The position numbers and the translations under genes are program-made. DNA of 64,000 bases. Source: Neostapfia colusana. Lineage: Eukaryota; Streptophyta; Magnoliopsida; Poales; Poaceae. Numbering within the stretch: position 1 is the stretch's first letter; each line of letters opens with the position of its first letter. The stretch is from the NCBI GenBank assembly GCA_030760725.1, contig JASWHV010000004.1, positions 53,597,136 through 53,661,135 on the forward strand, given 5' to 3'. Of the stretch, positions 23,413 to 36,400 are shown in pieces. A model generated the notes under the pieces. The model made no database searches. It saw nothing but the letters and a program-made list of their open reading frames with translations, and was not told the origin of the DNA.

Positions 23413-24994
23413 TTGTCAAAAAATTATCTTCCTCAACTCCGGGTTACGGGGTATGACGATTCTGTCATTAAACCACAGGACGCCGTCTCCGTCTTTCCGG
23501 AAATACTTCAGTTCCCCACTGTCTATACATCTACGCAAATGTGACATGCCCTTATCATGTTTCTGGGCTGCCACCCTTTCTTCACGGATGGTGGGGATAA
23601 AAGCTAAATTGTAGAGAGCTCTATGGTTAACCACACGTAATGGTGGCTCGCTCTCTTCCAACGGGGTGATGGTTAGATTATAAACGTGTGACTTGCGACT
23701 CACGCATTCGCCACCACGTTACCTTTGCCGGGGGTGATAATGGACCTCTATTTCGTAATCCTTTATCAACCCCAACCATCTTTGCTGCCTCATGTTCCAC
23801 TCCTTCTGAGTGAATATGTACTTGAGGCTCTTGGGGTCGGTATATAAATGTATGAGGTTACCGAATAGGTAGTTCCCCCACATCTTGAATACAAGTACCA
23901 TGGCAGCGAGCTCTAAGTCATGAGTCGAATAGTGTTGCTCATGACTCCTGAGTTGCCGTGATCCATACATGACCACCCTTCGGTCTTGCATCAGCACACA
24001 TCCTAGCCCAAAGCCGGATGCATCGCAGTACACAATGAACGGTCTTGTTGTGTCTGGCTGCGCCAAAACCGGTGCTGATGTTAGGTGCTTCACTAACGCC
24101 TTGAACGCTGCTTTACCTGCTGGACTCGGAACCTATTTGGTAGCCTTCTTCAGCAGCTATGTCATAGGATTGGCAATCTTTGAGAAGTTTGGAAATGAAC
24201 CTCCGATAATATCCCACGAGTCCGAGGAAACTCCGTACCTTGTGAACAGTTCTCGGGGACTTCCAATGCAGCACTTGTGCGATCTTACTCGGGTCTACAG
24301 CGATGCCCTTCGCTAAGATGATATGCCCGAGACAAAGTACTCGTGATATCTAGAATTTGCACTTGCTGAATTTTGCGTATAGCTTGTGATCCCACAGCCG
24401 TTGCAAGAATATACGCAGGTGCTTCTCGTGTTCTTCCTCCGACTTGGAATAAACCAGTAGGTCGTCGATGAAGGCCACGACAAACTTGTCCAGCTCTGGC
24501 ATGAATATCAAGTTCATCAAGTACATGAACTGGGCTGGAGTGTTGGGGAGGCCAAGGAACATGGCAAGGTACTCATAAAGCCCGTACCTCGTCGAAAAGC
24601 TGACTTCGAAATATCCTCAGCCCATATCTCAATCTGATGGATCTTTGCTTCGACCAACTGACCAAACAACATGTCGATCCGTGGTAATGGGTATTTGTTC
24701 TTGATTGTCACAGTGTTAAGCAGATGAACGCCACAAAAAGTTGTAGGGTTCTGTGCTTCTCCTTTGCAAACAGTGCTGAATAACCCCAAGGTGACGATTC
24801 AGTCGTATGAAACCTTTGCTCATAAGGTTATTTAGCGGTGTCTTCCACTCTGCCCATTCATTGGGTGCCATTTTGTACGGCCTTCGCAAACTCGGTGGTG
24901 TTCCCGGCGCATGTTCCATCTTGAACTCTACGTCCCGTTCAGGTGGTATGCCCGGTAAACAATTGGGAAACACCTCCTGAAATTTCCGTACCAC
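23413..24994 (-). pseudogene. pol: RT, RNase H and integrase N-terminus of B1, broken
   Basis: Minus-strand fragments in several frames. RT starts at about 24994 with the VVRKFQEVFPN segment and carries the palm as FIDDLLVYSK near 24460. RNase H follows at about 24090-23720 (VYCDASG; YTDPKS, where A2 has YTDHKS). The linker with SRKSH and the start of the integrase zinc domain come next (23703-23416). Several frameshifts separate them. No complete enzyme is encoded. Confidence 0.85.
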
Positions 24995-25830
24995 CGGACT
25001 GTCCTCTATCTTAACAGTTTCCTAGTGGTTCAATATTGCAATTTGTTGCCGACTGGCGCCCAGAATTAATGTATGAAGACCGTGCCATGGGGTGTTGAGC
25101 TTAACAGTTTGAACACTGCTGTTGAGAACCACATTGTGGTAATTCAACCACGACATCCCAAAAATAATGTCGATCTTCAGACCCCAAGAATAAGGAGGTT
25201 CATGGGTTATAGTCTAACCCACAAACAAAGAGGTGCTCGGAAGACAACATCACTTGTTGTAATGCTGCCCTGGCGAAGATATGAGGTATTGCCTCTTTGT
25301 AAAAGTTGTTTGGATCTGATGTTGAGCCACAAAAGATTGACTAACAAAGCTAGGTGTGGCACCGGAGTCGAAGAGAATTAATACTGGTAGCTAATTCATA
25401 GAAACGTCTCTGCTAACGCGGCTTCTCCTTCCAGAACATCATCACTCACTGTGTAGTGAATGTTGCCCCTTGTCTGCCCTCTTTTCTGCAGATATAGGTA
25501 CGGGTCTGAACATTGAAAGTATGATGACCCGCAGCATTGAATTCCCTCCATTCAATACCTAGCATAATGGCCCATCCGACCACAAGTAGTGCATGGATGT
25601 CTCTCAGGCTCTTTGCTAACTTGTGGTTGCAAGCTAAGTATATATAGCTGAAGCGATGGAGCACAAATCACTGTCTGATGCTGCTGCTCTGGAGGTGGTG
25701 CAAGCTGTGGTACTTGACCAGCAATCAACCTCTGAAGAGTTAATCGTACAGGGGCCTCCATTTCACCGGATGGCGTTCGGATCGCCAACCGGTTCTTTTG
25801 GGGCACATAACTTGTGCTAGCCTGCACGAT
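24995..25830 (-). pseudogene. gag: gag C-terminus and protease remnant of B1
   Basis: From 25827 leftwards the minus strand encodes a linker ending in a zinc knuckle, CX2CX4HX4-. The last Cys codon is now a TGA stop at 25552-25554. Beyond it, weak protease similarity (a GMSWL-type stretch near 25130) leads into RT. The capsid part of gag is absent: the next sequence upstream is already leader. Confidence 0.7.
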
Positions 25831-27430
25831 ATCACTCAGTTTCCTTCTCTGTATAGAACAAACCTTGATGCACTAAATCCAGATTTTGATCCAGTTAGAA
25901 GCCTTTTCATAACTCAAGTTGAATATCAAAGCTAAAGTTAACTTCAATATCTTTCCAACGAGTATTCACATGCCTCTATACAACTTCGGGATCAAGTTAT
26001 GATTTTACAAAGTTGACAGAATTCCTGGATAAAATTTGCCAGCATCTCCTTTGTATGTGGCTGATTTTTATCACAGTTGTATATGCAAATACAATAAGAA
26101 TCTGAACAAACTTTGACCTACAACAATGTTGGAAATTTCATAACCTTTCCAACGGTGTATCATAGGCTCCTTAAGTATTTTTCAACAGAAAGTTATGGCT
26201 TAAAAACAGAAAGGTCCAGAGAGGTTTTGCTGCTGTCCTGGTTCTGGACAGTTTACCTTCCTCTGAACTTTCTACCCATTTAACGTGTGATTTTGCTCTT
26301 GAGGTCTACAATAAGTTGTATATCACTTGAAAATATTTCCAGAACTGTATTATACACATTAATTGGGTCAAGCTACTCAGAGTTATGCTCTGTTAAATCC
26401 AGCAAGAATTCATGCCAAAAACAGAGCACTCTGTTTTTGGAAATCTTTGAATCCTAGTCTTTCTCTCATTTGAATCTTAGCCCAAAATAATAGTTCAATA
26501 ACTAATATTTGTTTCAAACTTCCATTTTTAGTTGATAGTTAGTTCATGAGTTATTTCTTCAAAGGGAAGAAGTTATTAAGTTTAGTATGGCGTCGATGCA
26601 CCGTAAGAAACATGTCGGTACTACGTAACCTCACCAAACGAAAAATTCCTAACCGGATTATACCGGTATAACGTATCATAGGTGGTACTAAAATGTTCAC
26701 TTGCAAACGTGTTCTACTCGTACTACGGTTTCATAGTTAATCCTGCATAAGTCACACTCAATCGTGATGCACTCAAGGGTTGCATTCATTTCAGGCAGGT
26801 CCATATTTGAAAGTAAATACATACGCCCGTATCATTGCCATACGGCCGTCCTTGAGTTAAGTCACGTCTCAAGGTACGTGATCGTATTTTCAAACAACAC
26901 GACGGGGAACCTGAGTAGAGCACGAACGGGTCATCACGGTTGGGAATTTTATCAACCCAACAGATACCAACTACTGCCCTGCAGGGCACGCCGATGGCAA
27001 GCGCTGTGTATGTCCTTCTAGGCTATTTCCAGAATAACACACTATCCCGTTACTGACCACATGATGGGGTCTCCACTTTCTTGCCTAATGCATGCTAGGG
27101 ATCAGCGTTTCATATGAGCTCAGGAACATGAAGAGTTCAAGAGTTTCATATTAACGTCTCACACCAAGCTGTGAGACCTATCCCTGAACCACATTCCTCG
27201 TCAGGGGAGCTAACCAAAATTGAACCGCTTTTGGTGGCGTTCCTTACCATGCTTACCTGAGTGTAGGTGCGTCATTACATAATCAAAATTCAGAATTATA
27301 ACAAGTATGTTAGTCATGCCACTTTAAGTAACTATACTACTATAGTCCTTATGTGGGCCTAATACCGTTTCCTCACCGTATCCTAAGTTTTTTGTAGCAA
27401 TATGATTCTTATTCCATGCGCTATTACCAA
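25831..27430 (-). other. Leader of B1
   Basis: A minus-strand untranslated region. The part next to the primer-binding site (about 26580-27430) resembles the family A leader at 448-1060 in motif order. The part next to gag is AT-rich like 1080-1870. No ORF0 could be recognised, so ORF0 and the gag N-terminus appear to have been deleted together. No convincing gene. Confidence 0.6.
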
Positions 27431-27446
27431 TGCAGTTCTGATACCA
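27431..27446 (-). promoter_or_regulatory. Primer-binding site of B1
   Basis: On the minus strand this reads TGGTATCAGAACTGCA, three bases after the LTR end CTCTCA at 27450. It is a tRNA-Met-type site with changes after TGGTATCAGA. Confidence 0.85.
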
Positions 27447-27449
27447 CTC

Positions 27450-28314
27450 TGAGAGGGCCCAACGCCGCCCGTTCAGTCACGGGGATGTGGCACTCGCCCG
27501 GGAATCACATTGGGCGGTGCCGTGTTGTGCGGCACCCAACAGCACACATATAAGGAACAATGTATTACATAAAACAATAGCGGAAGCTTACAAGTTTTTC
27601 TTTGTAAATAATTTACATCAAGTAGCTACAGCGGAAGTCTATAAAAAACTCACGTCGCATAACTAAATAGCACTCGAAATGAAGTCCAGCCCGCGGACTC
27701 CTCTCGCTAGCAACACGAAGACAGCAGCAGCGGCTGGGTTCTCCATGTGTTACATGACTCATAAGTCTCCGAGTCTCACCGGACAACCTTCTTCCTAGCA
27801 TCGATGTCAACCTGCAAAACCACTCATATAGCAAGCGTGCACATAGGCTCAGCAAGACGGATCAGTCTCTCCTAAACAAGAAACTCTACATGCACGACGG
27901 TTGCAATTGGGTTAGCTATATTTGCATAAAGGACTCGCCTAATGTAGATCCTTAACTTTTAGATTTTAATCCTCATTATACAGACCTTGAGCCGAACAGC
28001 ATCGCAACTCCACAATCAAACAAGAAATGCTTTCTTGCGATGCTTCTTGAACAAGGTGAAAGTAAAGTTTAATAAGCCTACCTCTAATTCAATCATGGTT
28101 GCAATACAAGTTACGTTACAGCCTTATTAAGTTCAAAAGAAAACCAGTTCAGTTGTTACTACGTCAAGATGCAGTGGGCAAGTATGCTCATATAACCGCG
28201 AGCGATGGTGATTCGAATCAGTACACGCCCGGACTACACGACACGTACACCCATACTCTGAGGTGCCGGCAGCAACCTCGACTGACGTTGTATGCGGCTA
28301 CCTTTCCCAAGAAC
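27450..28314 (-). repeat. 5' LTR of B1, 3'-terminal 865 bp
   Basis: On the minus strand it ends in GGGCCCTCTCA next to the primer-binding site. It aligns with about 51105-51968 of the solo family B LTR. At 28314 it stops against the start of the A2 5' LTR. The next part of this LTR is not at the other side of A2: about 2.9 kb of LTR centre is missing. Confidence 0.85.
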
Positions 28315-30666
28315 TGTATGGGCCTAAGTTTTTGCACACATTCAAAGTGTTCATCACATCACACACCCCTCATTTGAGGAAACTTTATGAATACATTTGA
28401 AGAGCAAGTAAACACCATCAACATGGTCATTAGAGAATAAACTCACAAAATGCAAAAGTGGCATTCCCCACATGCATCATATAGGGGCTGATCATATGAA
28501 AAACTCCTACACCTTGCTAGGAATGCCCATGCCAAATTGCACCCAAATCCAAAACCTTTTGAGGTATTTTTGGGTATAAATAGAATGGGGTTAGTTTGAA
28601 CCCAAATTCACATTCAAACTACTTCCATCCCATAAGTTCAAAAGTGGGAGGCATATTCTTACTCAGCACATTTCTGCGAGCTCACACACCAATTTTCACT
28701 CCATTTAGAGTTAATCTTGACATGAGCTAAGTTTAGCAAATTCAAACTCAGATTGAATTTCAAACTTCATATGTGCTGAAAATTTATTCAAACACTTCAC
28801 AATTTGAATTTTATCAACTTCAAATGGGCATTTGGTAGATAATTCAAATTCTAAAGGGTATTAGTGGGATTACTGTTTGTAGCAGTGGGAGGAAGTTAAT
28901 TTCATAGGTTAAAAGGGGAGTGGGACCCACATGTCAGCCTCACTATCGAATTCAACCGACTGAAGGCAGGGTACTCGGTTTCTGGGGCTTCATCCGAGCG
29001 CGCCACCGAGCCGATCGCCGGGACACCTCCTGCTCGGTCTGAGCTGTGTCAACCGACGTCGCCCCCTCCCTCTTATCTCTGCAGCTGAGCCGACCTGAGG
29101 CAGCACCGATCAGTCTTCGCCTCTCGCGCAAGAAAAACGCTGCCTCGCCGCCGCTCTCTCGGAATTGAGGGGAGACCTAAAGATCACAGCCTCCCCACTC
29201 CCTCCAAGCTGAAAAACGGTATTAGAGACTCTCCTCTTCCTTCCCCGTCGTAGGAACTAGCCGAGTTTGGTTGATCTTGCCCCACACCAAAAGTTTTTTT
29301 TCCGGCGACCTAAAGTTTTCCGCACGTCGGGCTCCCGTGGACAGCCCAAACGGGAAGGTGTCACTCCCACGCTAAGGCTTTCCCGGACGTGTTAGGGTCT
29401 GGTATTGCTCACCCCCGAACCACAGCCCGAGTGTTTGATCACCGGCGATGAATTTCAGTTTTCCCTTTCATTCGGCGCAGACCGACCTTCGGTGCAGATC
29501 CGCCAAATTCTCGTTCCATAGTTGTTTAGAGATCTTCAAACTGCACCTACACGACCTAGGCTTGGTAGCGATCATCTTTCCTTCGCAGTCCTAGCAAGAA
29601 AACCTTGGTAGACCGGCCATTCATAGTTTTTCTACCGGCGCTAATGGCGGAAGCCGTCGGGCGCACGGTGAGAGCTCACCTAGGACCTCTCCCGAGCTGC
29701 CTCGAGCCCATGCCGAGCTTCCATAGGGTGCACTGATGCTCTACGAACGATAGCTCGATCTTTTGAGGTGCTAGGAAGTCCGGTCAACACGGCCGAAGTT
29801 CTTCCGAAGCCGCCACTCGTCGCCGGCCATGTTCCGGTGATTGTCACGTTGAGCTTAGCCCGGCATCGTGTTCCCCGTGTGGGATTAGGCAGAGGCGGAA
29901 AAGATCGTGGAGTTTAGCACACGGCAAAATCCCTCCGGTGTGCACTCCGGCTAGGGGGGTGGCGGTCGAGCGCGGGAGGCCGGAGGTAGACGAAGCTCCC
30001 GGTCCCACGTGTCAGCGGCCGATACTTTAAACCGGGGATCAGCTGTGGCACCAGATCGGGTGTGGCTGCTCGCAAAATACTCCGTATCCCCGTGTGTCGG
30101 CCGCTGAGGAGTTGACATGTAGCCCCGGTCCCACGCGCAGCGATTTAAACATTTCCCCGATTTTCAGATTTAGTTCAAACTTCAAACCCACATAACTTTG
30201 GCTAGGAAACTCCAAATCGAGTGAACCAAATTTTGTTGGATTCATGTTTCTGAGTACTTTCCAACAAATCAAGTTACACTTCATGAAAATCCTTAGTCCT
30301 CCAAAATTAATTATTCAAAATTTAAACTGTTTGGAATTTTAACTGGAGAAGCCTTTGGAGGAAAATTCTGAAATTTGGCTAGGATCTTCACCAAAATATC
30401 CCTGAGCTACCATAAAAGTTTCAGATCCATTTGAGATCATTTGGTCCACCTAATGGTGTGATTAATAAAACTGTTCCAGAGAAAATAGAAAATATACAGA
30501 AACATTTTCAGAATTTCTCTGAAATAATTTATCTCCTATCTTTAGCTAGGAACCTTCAAATTAAGTGAGACCAACTCTATTAGAGCCCTCTAAAAATCTA
30601 GTTTTCAGAAAGTCATGGCTTGCTCCATGAACCGGAGATAGACGAAGCTCCCGGTCCCACGTGTCA
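28315..30666 (+). repeat. 5' LTR of A2, shortened and rearranged
   Basis: Starts TGTATGGGCC. It is colinear with the 3' LTR start (38012) but clearly closer to the A1 LTR (inverted copy at 10465-10267). At about 30630 it breaks off where the 3' LTR would continue for about 1.7 kb. A 37-bp segment follows that repeats 29981-30016 with one mismatch, and then the LTR/internal junction. The promoter-proximal half is therefore present, but the normal 3' part with the poly(A) region is absent. Confidence 0.85.
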
Positions 30667-30669
30667 GCG

Positions 30670-30685
30670 TGGTATCAGAGCTCGC
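30670..30685 (+). promoter_or_regulatory. Primer-binding site of A2
   Basis: TGGTATCAGAGCTCGC, identical to the A1 site, three bases after the LTR-type end TGTCA. Confidence 0.9.
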
Positions 30686-32168
30686 TTGAGGTTTAACACA
30701 CTAAAAAGGACATATTTTTCAAAAAATCGGTGAGGAACGAGTTAGTAGCCCATATAAGGATGTTACTAGTGTATATAAAGTGGCAGACTAACCTATTTGC
30801 TTATGTCGGAAAATCATGCATCTCGGGACGTCATATGTCTTGGGGGTGCATGTAAGCGCTGTCCACCAGTGCGCACATGCTGAAGGGTGGAGCCCCACGG
30901 GTGGCAGGTAACCCGGCCTGCTTTAATATCCTCTATGACTCTTCATGTCGTTTGGGGTATTCAAGCAATGTCCTTCCCTGGCGTGCTTCGGGCAAGTTTG
31001 GGAGATCCCGTCACGCGGTCAGTAACGTGAACACGTAACTCAAGGCATGTTTGGCTTGAGAACACCCGGGCTAGTGTTGACGGACGGGTGTATGAACTGT
31101 ATGGATACCGGGCTCGGTGTGCAGCTGAGTCTGATGATTGTGTGAGTTATTTGCAGGTATTCTAACCACGAATTGGTAGACGAGTAGCATCCGTGTGCGA
31201 GAGACGTTTAGTGCCACTGAACTGACGAAGCCGGCTAAGTCTGGTATAGGTTTTTCTTTGTGAGGAACGTAGTAACGACATGAACTGGTGATGCTTCGAC
31301 GTCACACCCCACTAAATGTTCTACCTCATTGAAAAAATTGAAGGTTCGATACAGAGCACTAAAAATTTGAGTTAACTTCTTCCCTTAATCAGGATGTTCA
31401 AAGTTAACAAGTTTTCAACTTATAGGATACTAAGGACAGAGTCCCCTGTTTTCAGCTGACATAAGGCTGAATTTAAACAGAGGTTAGAGGTTGAGTTCTT
31501 TCGAGGTTGGGGTCATATGATACATTTCTGGAAATCTTTGGAAGAGCTTTACAACTTTTCTGTTGATGTCCAGAGGTGTTTCATCCCTTAACCAGTCGAA
31601 AAATGCAGTAGAGTTGAAACTTTCCAGAAAACAGGGCAGAGCAAACACTCTCTGTAACTCTCTGTAAATTTAGCATAACTTCCTGCATAAAAATCCAGAA
31701 ATAGAAAATATGGTAGTTCTGAAAAAATCATGAGATGGGTTACAACTTTTTAACATCAAGTTTTGTCAAATTTTATGTAGAATTAACTGGAATTATTGGA
31801 TCAAATCAGTAGCTCAAGCAGGGAGGTGATGTCCAATTTTGTCCAGATATTCTGTCAACTTTGACATCTCATAACTTTTGAACCAGGACAGATCTTAGGC
31901 CAAGAAAATACTTTCTGGAAAGCTATGGAAGTTATCTTTAACTTTTATGTTGAGCTCCAGAATTGGTTTTGCAATTAGCATGGTCTAAATCATGTTGAAA
32001 TAGAAACTGGTCAGGGTTGTCATCTTGGACAGCAGATCAGCAGTCAAATTTGTTTAATGTTTGAACTATGTTTCCAAGATATATGAGTTCAATTACATGT
32101 TTTATGTTATAACTCAATGGTTTACTGTACAAATAAATATTTGACATTTCTCAAATATGTTTCTACAG
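30686..32168 (+). other. Untranslated leader of A2
   Basis: Colinear with 448-1877. It includes donor-like CAG/GTAACC near 30906 and CAG/GTATTC near 31157, and ends TTTCTACAG directly before the ORF0 start codon. No gene is seen. Confidence 0.7.
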
Positions 32169-33129
32169 ATGACAGTGGATAGACAATTGGAGAATGGGTG
32201 GGTGGTATCCCACTGTTCTCACTGCAGCGGTTATCCGGAAGTATTGAAGAAAATACTTCAATATTTTGGGTACGTCGAGATGCCACAGTACCTTGCCAAG
32301 GAAGAAGGTGAGGAGGGGAACAAGACGTGGACGATCTATGTCAAAGTTCCTGCAGGACCCACGCCACTCGGTTGGGCGCCGTTCACCGTCACGGTGAGAG
32401 GTAGACAGCCGGAGGAAATGTGGCAAGTGCCAGCCCGCGACACCATGTCGCGTTTCTGCCATCTACACGTGAGAGCTATGGAGGGCACTCCATACGCGTT
32501 CGTTCCGGTGGAGGGACGAGCTAATCATGTGTTGGGGGAAAGGTACATGGAGGCAACAGATCCGGGTTGCCCAAGGTACAACCCCGCGGAGGCGAACCTC
32601 AGCCTCCAGTTGAGAGCAGGGAAAGCCGTGATGGACAGCCAAGCTGTTCATACGGATTATCTTGCTGCAAAGCTCAGGGAAAGCACCATCCGTAGAGGCC
32701 ATTTCGAGAGTGCTCACAGCGCACTCTGCAATATTCTCCTTCTGACGATAAAGCGACTGAACGAACAACATAATCAGTTGCATCGTCTGAAGAAGGCGAA
32801 GAAGAAAAGCCGTGTCGACATCACGGCTTTGCAACCACAGGTGCAGGCCCTGACCCAGCAGAATGAGGTCCTCACTCAAGAGCGGGATGACGCTATTGAG
32901 GAGGGGCAAGGCTGGAAGAGGACTACAACCAGGCCATGGACGAGGTGCACGCGTTGCAGGACCTCGTACCTCCGGTAATGGGCATACCAATGGTGGGTGC
33001 CGTACCTGTGGTTTTAGGTCTTCCGGCAATGGGGGAACCTGAACCGGAAGAGGAGGTAATGGACCCGGAGCCACCAGCAGAGGTAGCGGAGGAGGACGAC
33101 CGCAGGAGGTCAAGTTCTACTCAGAGTAG
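32169..33129 (+). pseudogene. ORF0 of A2, frameshifted near its end
   Basis: The ATG at 32169 directly follows a TTTCTACAG site. An upstream in-frame ATG at 32157 lies before that site and would not survive splicing. The frame runs openly to about 32915. Relative to A1 one G is then missing (near 32914-32918) and one C near 33092, so the acidic tail is out of frame and the original stop is at about 33127. The N-terminal half has paired Cys and His residues (HCSHC near residue 17) and a mixed alpha/beta look. The C-terminal half is a Lys- and Gln-rich coiled coil. I do not recognise a characterised domain, and a role in Gag assembly or nuclear targeting is only a guess. Confidence 0.75.
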
Positions 33130-33401
33130 TAGGTTACCATTGCCAAAGTAGGGCAGCAAGGGGTGTAAGGAAAACTTTTGTAATCGGGGACATGTCATGT
33201 AGACAGTAGTGTATGTACAGGTAGTGACGACATGAGTACAACTTCTCGGAGACATGAGAATAATGTATCTTGTATAAAGTTTATGCTTTATCAATATATG
33301 TGAATGTTGTGCAAATTATTCAGGTGTCACTTCAATACCTACTGTTCCATATGGAATTTGAAGTATGACATGTGCTGATCGCTGCTGTTTTGAATTTCAG
33401 A
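33130..33401 (+). other. ORF0-gag intergenic region of A2
   Basis: AT-rich spacer with donor-like CAG/GTAGTG near 33220 and TTTTGAATTTCAG ending at 33400, one base before the gag ATG. Colinear with A1 2813-3085. Confidence 0.5.
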
Positions 33402-36400
33402 ATGACTCGCACTCGTGCCAAACTAGACGTTGGGGATTCCAGTCAGGGGGGAGAGACATCCCAACAGCCTCTTGAGGATTCCTCGGGACAGCAACAGCAG
33501 CAACAACCGCCACCGCCAACGGTTACATTGGTCGACATCGTTACGGCGATGGAGGGTTCTCATCAGCAGCACACGGAGTTGCTGCAGACCCTTATTGTGA
33601 ATACGTCTCGACCAGAGAGGCGTCAAGATCGCGAGGAGTGCCAAAAAAGCTCCTACTCCAATTTCCTGGCTACTCATCCCCCGGTATTCTCAAGGGCGGA
33701 TGAACCCCTCGATGCGGACAACTGGCTCCGCACGATGGAGATGAAGTTCGGGCTGCTCCAATTGAGTGAGCAGCACAAGACTCAGTTTGCAGTCCAACAA
33801 CTTCAAGGATCCGCGAGCGCTTGGTGGGCGAACTACTGTGCTTCACAACCCACTGAGCGAGTTAAGACCTGCACGGAATTCCAGACGGCCTTCAAGGCCT
33901 ATCACATACCGCCGGGTCTTATGAAGAGGAAGACGCAGGAGTTCCTTCGCCTGCAGCAAGGAAGCCGGAACGCGCTGGAATACTCCAGGGCATTCAATGA
34001 TCTTGCACTCTACGTTTCTTATCACGCCGATGCCGACGAGAAGCGGCAGGATCATTTCTACCAGGGGCTTAACCCGCTCCTGAAGGACAAGCTGGCGATG
34101 TTCAATCGCGGCAGCGTCAATGATATTATTGATGCTGCGATTGTTCAGGAGGACTCCGGCAAGGAGTTAGCAGCGGCGGAGAGGAAGCGAAGTGCGCCGC
34201 AAAGCAGCGGAGAAGGAGGTGGTCCTTCTAAAAAATACCGAATGGTGAATCGCTCAACATCGGGTCCACGCTGGCAGCCACAGAGGCCGATGCCATTCCG
34301 CAGTCGGCCATATTCCCCACCGGCATTCAGGCCGGCACTGCCAGCACCACCTCCACAGCAACAGCAGCAGAAGCGGGTGATGCCGCGTGCGTATGCACCT
34401 CAGCAGCGCATGCCGGGCTTTCGTCTCCCAAGCACCAACAAGGCAGCAGCAGTATGCTACAAATGTGGTCGCCCTGGACACTTCACCGACAACTGTCCTG
34501 AGAGGCAAGGCGGCGGAGTGGTACCACAGTTTCCGGGGAGGAATCAACCCCGGAACCCTACTAATGCGCGGCGGGCAAACCCTAGGCCCGGTACTGTCCA
34601 CCAGCTTGCCATTGAGGACGTGCCGGAGGGCGAGCCAATCCTTGCGGGTATGTTCCAACTCCACCAGCATCCCGCTATAGTACTATTTGATTCAGGCGCC
34701 ACGCATAATTTTATTAGCCAAGCTTTCATTGCTAAACACAGCTTGCCAATACTACCCACCGATAGTCCATATTTAATTTGCTCACCGGGTGGGAAGATTT
34801 CAGCAAGCGTAATGGTCTCCAAAGCACCATTATGCTTAGCGGGTAGAGTGTACCCCACGTCTCTCATTATCTTAGAGGGACAGAAGGTCGATGTCATCCT
34901 AGGGATGTCGTGGTTAAACCGCCACGGCGCTGTTTTAGACACCGTCCTCCGAGTCGTGCACTTAAACTCAGGAGTGCACGGTTCTCACTCATTATTTCTG
35001 GACAGTCCAGAAATAAAACTTCCAAGTGTCTATCAAGCCACAACCATCAGATTGGAAGACATTCCAGTGGTCCGAGAATTCCCTGATGTATTCCCGGATG
35101 ATTTGCCGGGGATGCCACCCGATAGAGAGGTGGAGTTCAAGATTGAACTTGCACCGGGAACCATGCCAATATCCCGAAGGCCGTACAAGATGGCGCCCAA
35201 GGAGTTGGCTGAACTGAAGACTCAGCTCACGGACCTTCTGGAGAAGGGTTTTATTAGGCCGAGCTCCTCGCCATGGGGCTGTTCGGCATTATTTGTCAAA
35301 AAGAAGGATGAAACGTTGCGGCTTTGCGTGGACTACCGTCCATTAAATGCCGTAACCATCAAGAACAAGTACCCGTTGCCACGGATCGACATGTTGTTTG
35401 ATCAGTTGGTCGAAGCAAAGGTCTTTTCCAAGATGGATTTAAGATCCGGGTACCATCAGATTAAGATCAGGGCTGAGGACATTCCAAAGACAGCTTTTTC
35501 GACAAGGTACGGACTTTATGAGTACCTGGTCATGTCCTTTGGCCTCACCAATGCTCCAGCTCACTTCATGTACTTAATGAACTCGGTGTTCATGCCGGAG
35601 CTGGACAAGTTTGTCGTGGTCTTCATCGACGACATCCTGGTATATTCCAAGTCGGAGGAAGATCACAAGAAACATCTGCGTATAGTCTTGCAACGGCTGC
35701 GGGATCACAAGTTATACGCAAAGTTCAGCAAATGCGAGTTTTGGATATCGCAAGTGCCTTTCCTCGGGCATATCATCTCAGCGGAGGGTATCGCTGTGGA
35801 CCCGAGCAAAATCACGCAAGTGCTGAATTGGAAATCCCCGAGAACTGTTCATGAGGTACGGAGTTTCCTCGGACTCGCGGGATATTATCGGAGGTTCATT
35901 CCGAACTTCTCGAAGATTGCCAAGCCAATGACAGAGCTGCTGAAGAAGGCTACCAAATATGTTTGGAGTCCAGCATGTGAAGCAGCATTCAAGGCTTTAG
36001 TCAAGCACCTGACATCAGCACCGGTTTTGGCGCAGCCAGACACAACAAAACCGTTCGATGTGTACTGCGATGCATCCGGCATTGGGCTCGGATGTGTGTT
36101 GATGCAAGACCGAAGGGTGGTCGCGTATGGGTCACGGCAGCTTAGGAATCATGAGCAAAATTATCCAACTCACGACTTGGAGCTCGCTGCCGTGGTACTT
36201 GCACTGAAAATGTGGAGGCACTACCTACTCGGTAACCTCGTACATTTATATACCGACCACAAAAGCCTCAAGTACATATTCACTCAGAAGGAGCTGAACA
36301 TGAGGCAACGAAGATGGTTAGAACTGATAAAGGATTACGAGATAGAGATCCATTATCATCCGGGCAAGGCAAACGTTGTGGCAGACGCGCTAAGCCGCAA

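Noticed and set aside
33372..33401. GTG at 33372 (and 3056 in A1) as the gag start
   Set aside because: It is not an ATG, and it lies upstream of an acceptor-like TTTCAG. The ATG at 33402 and 3086 is conserved.
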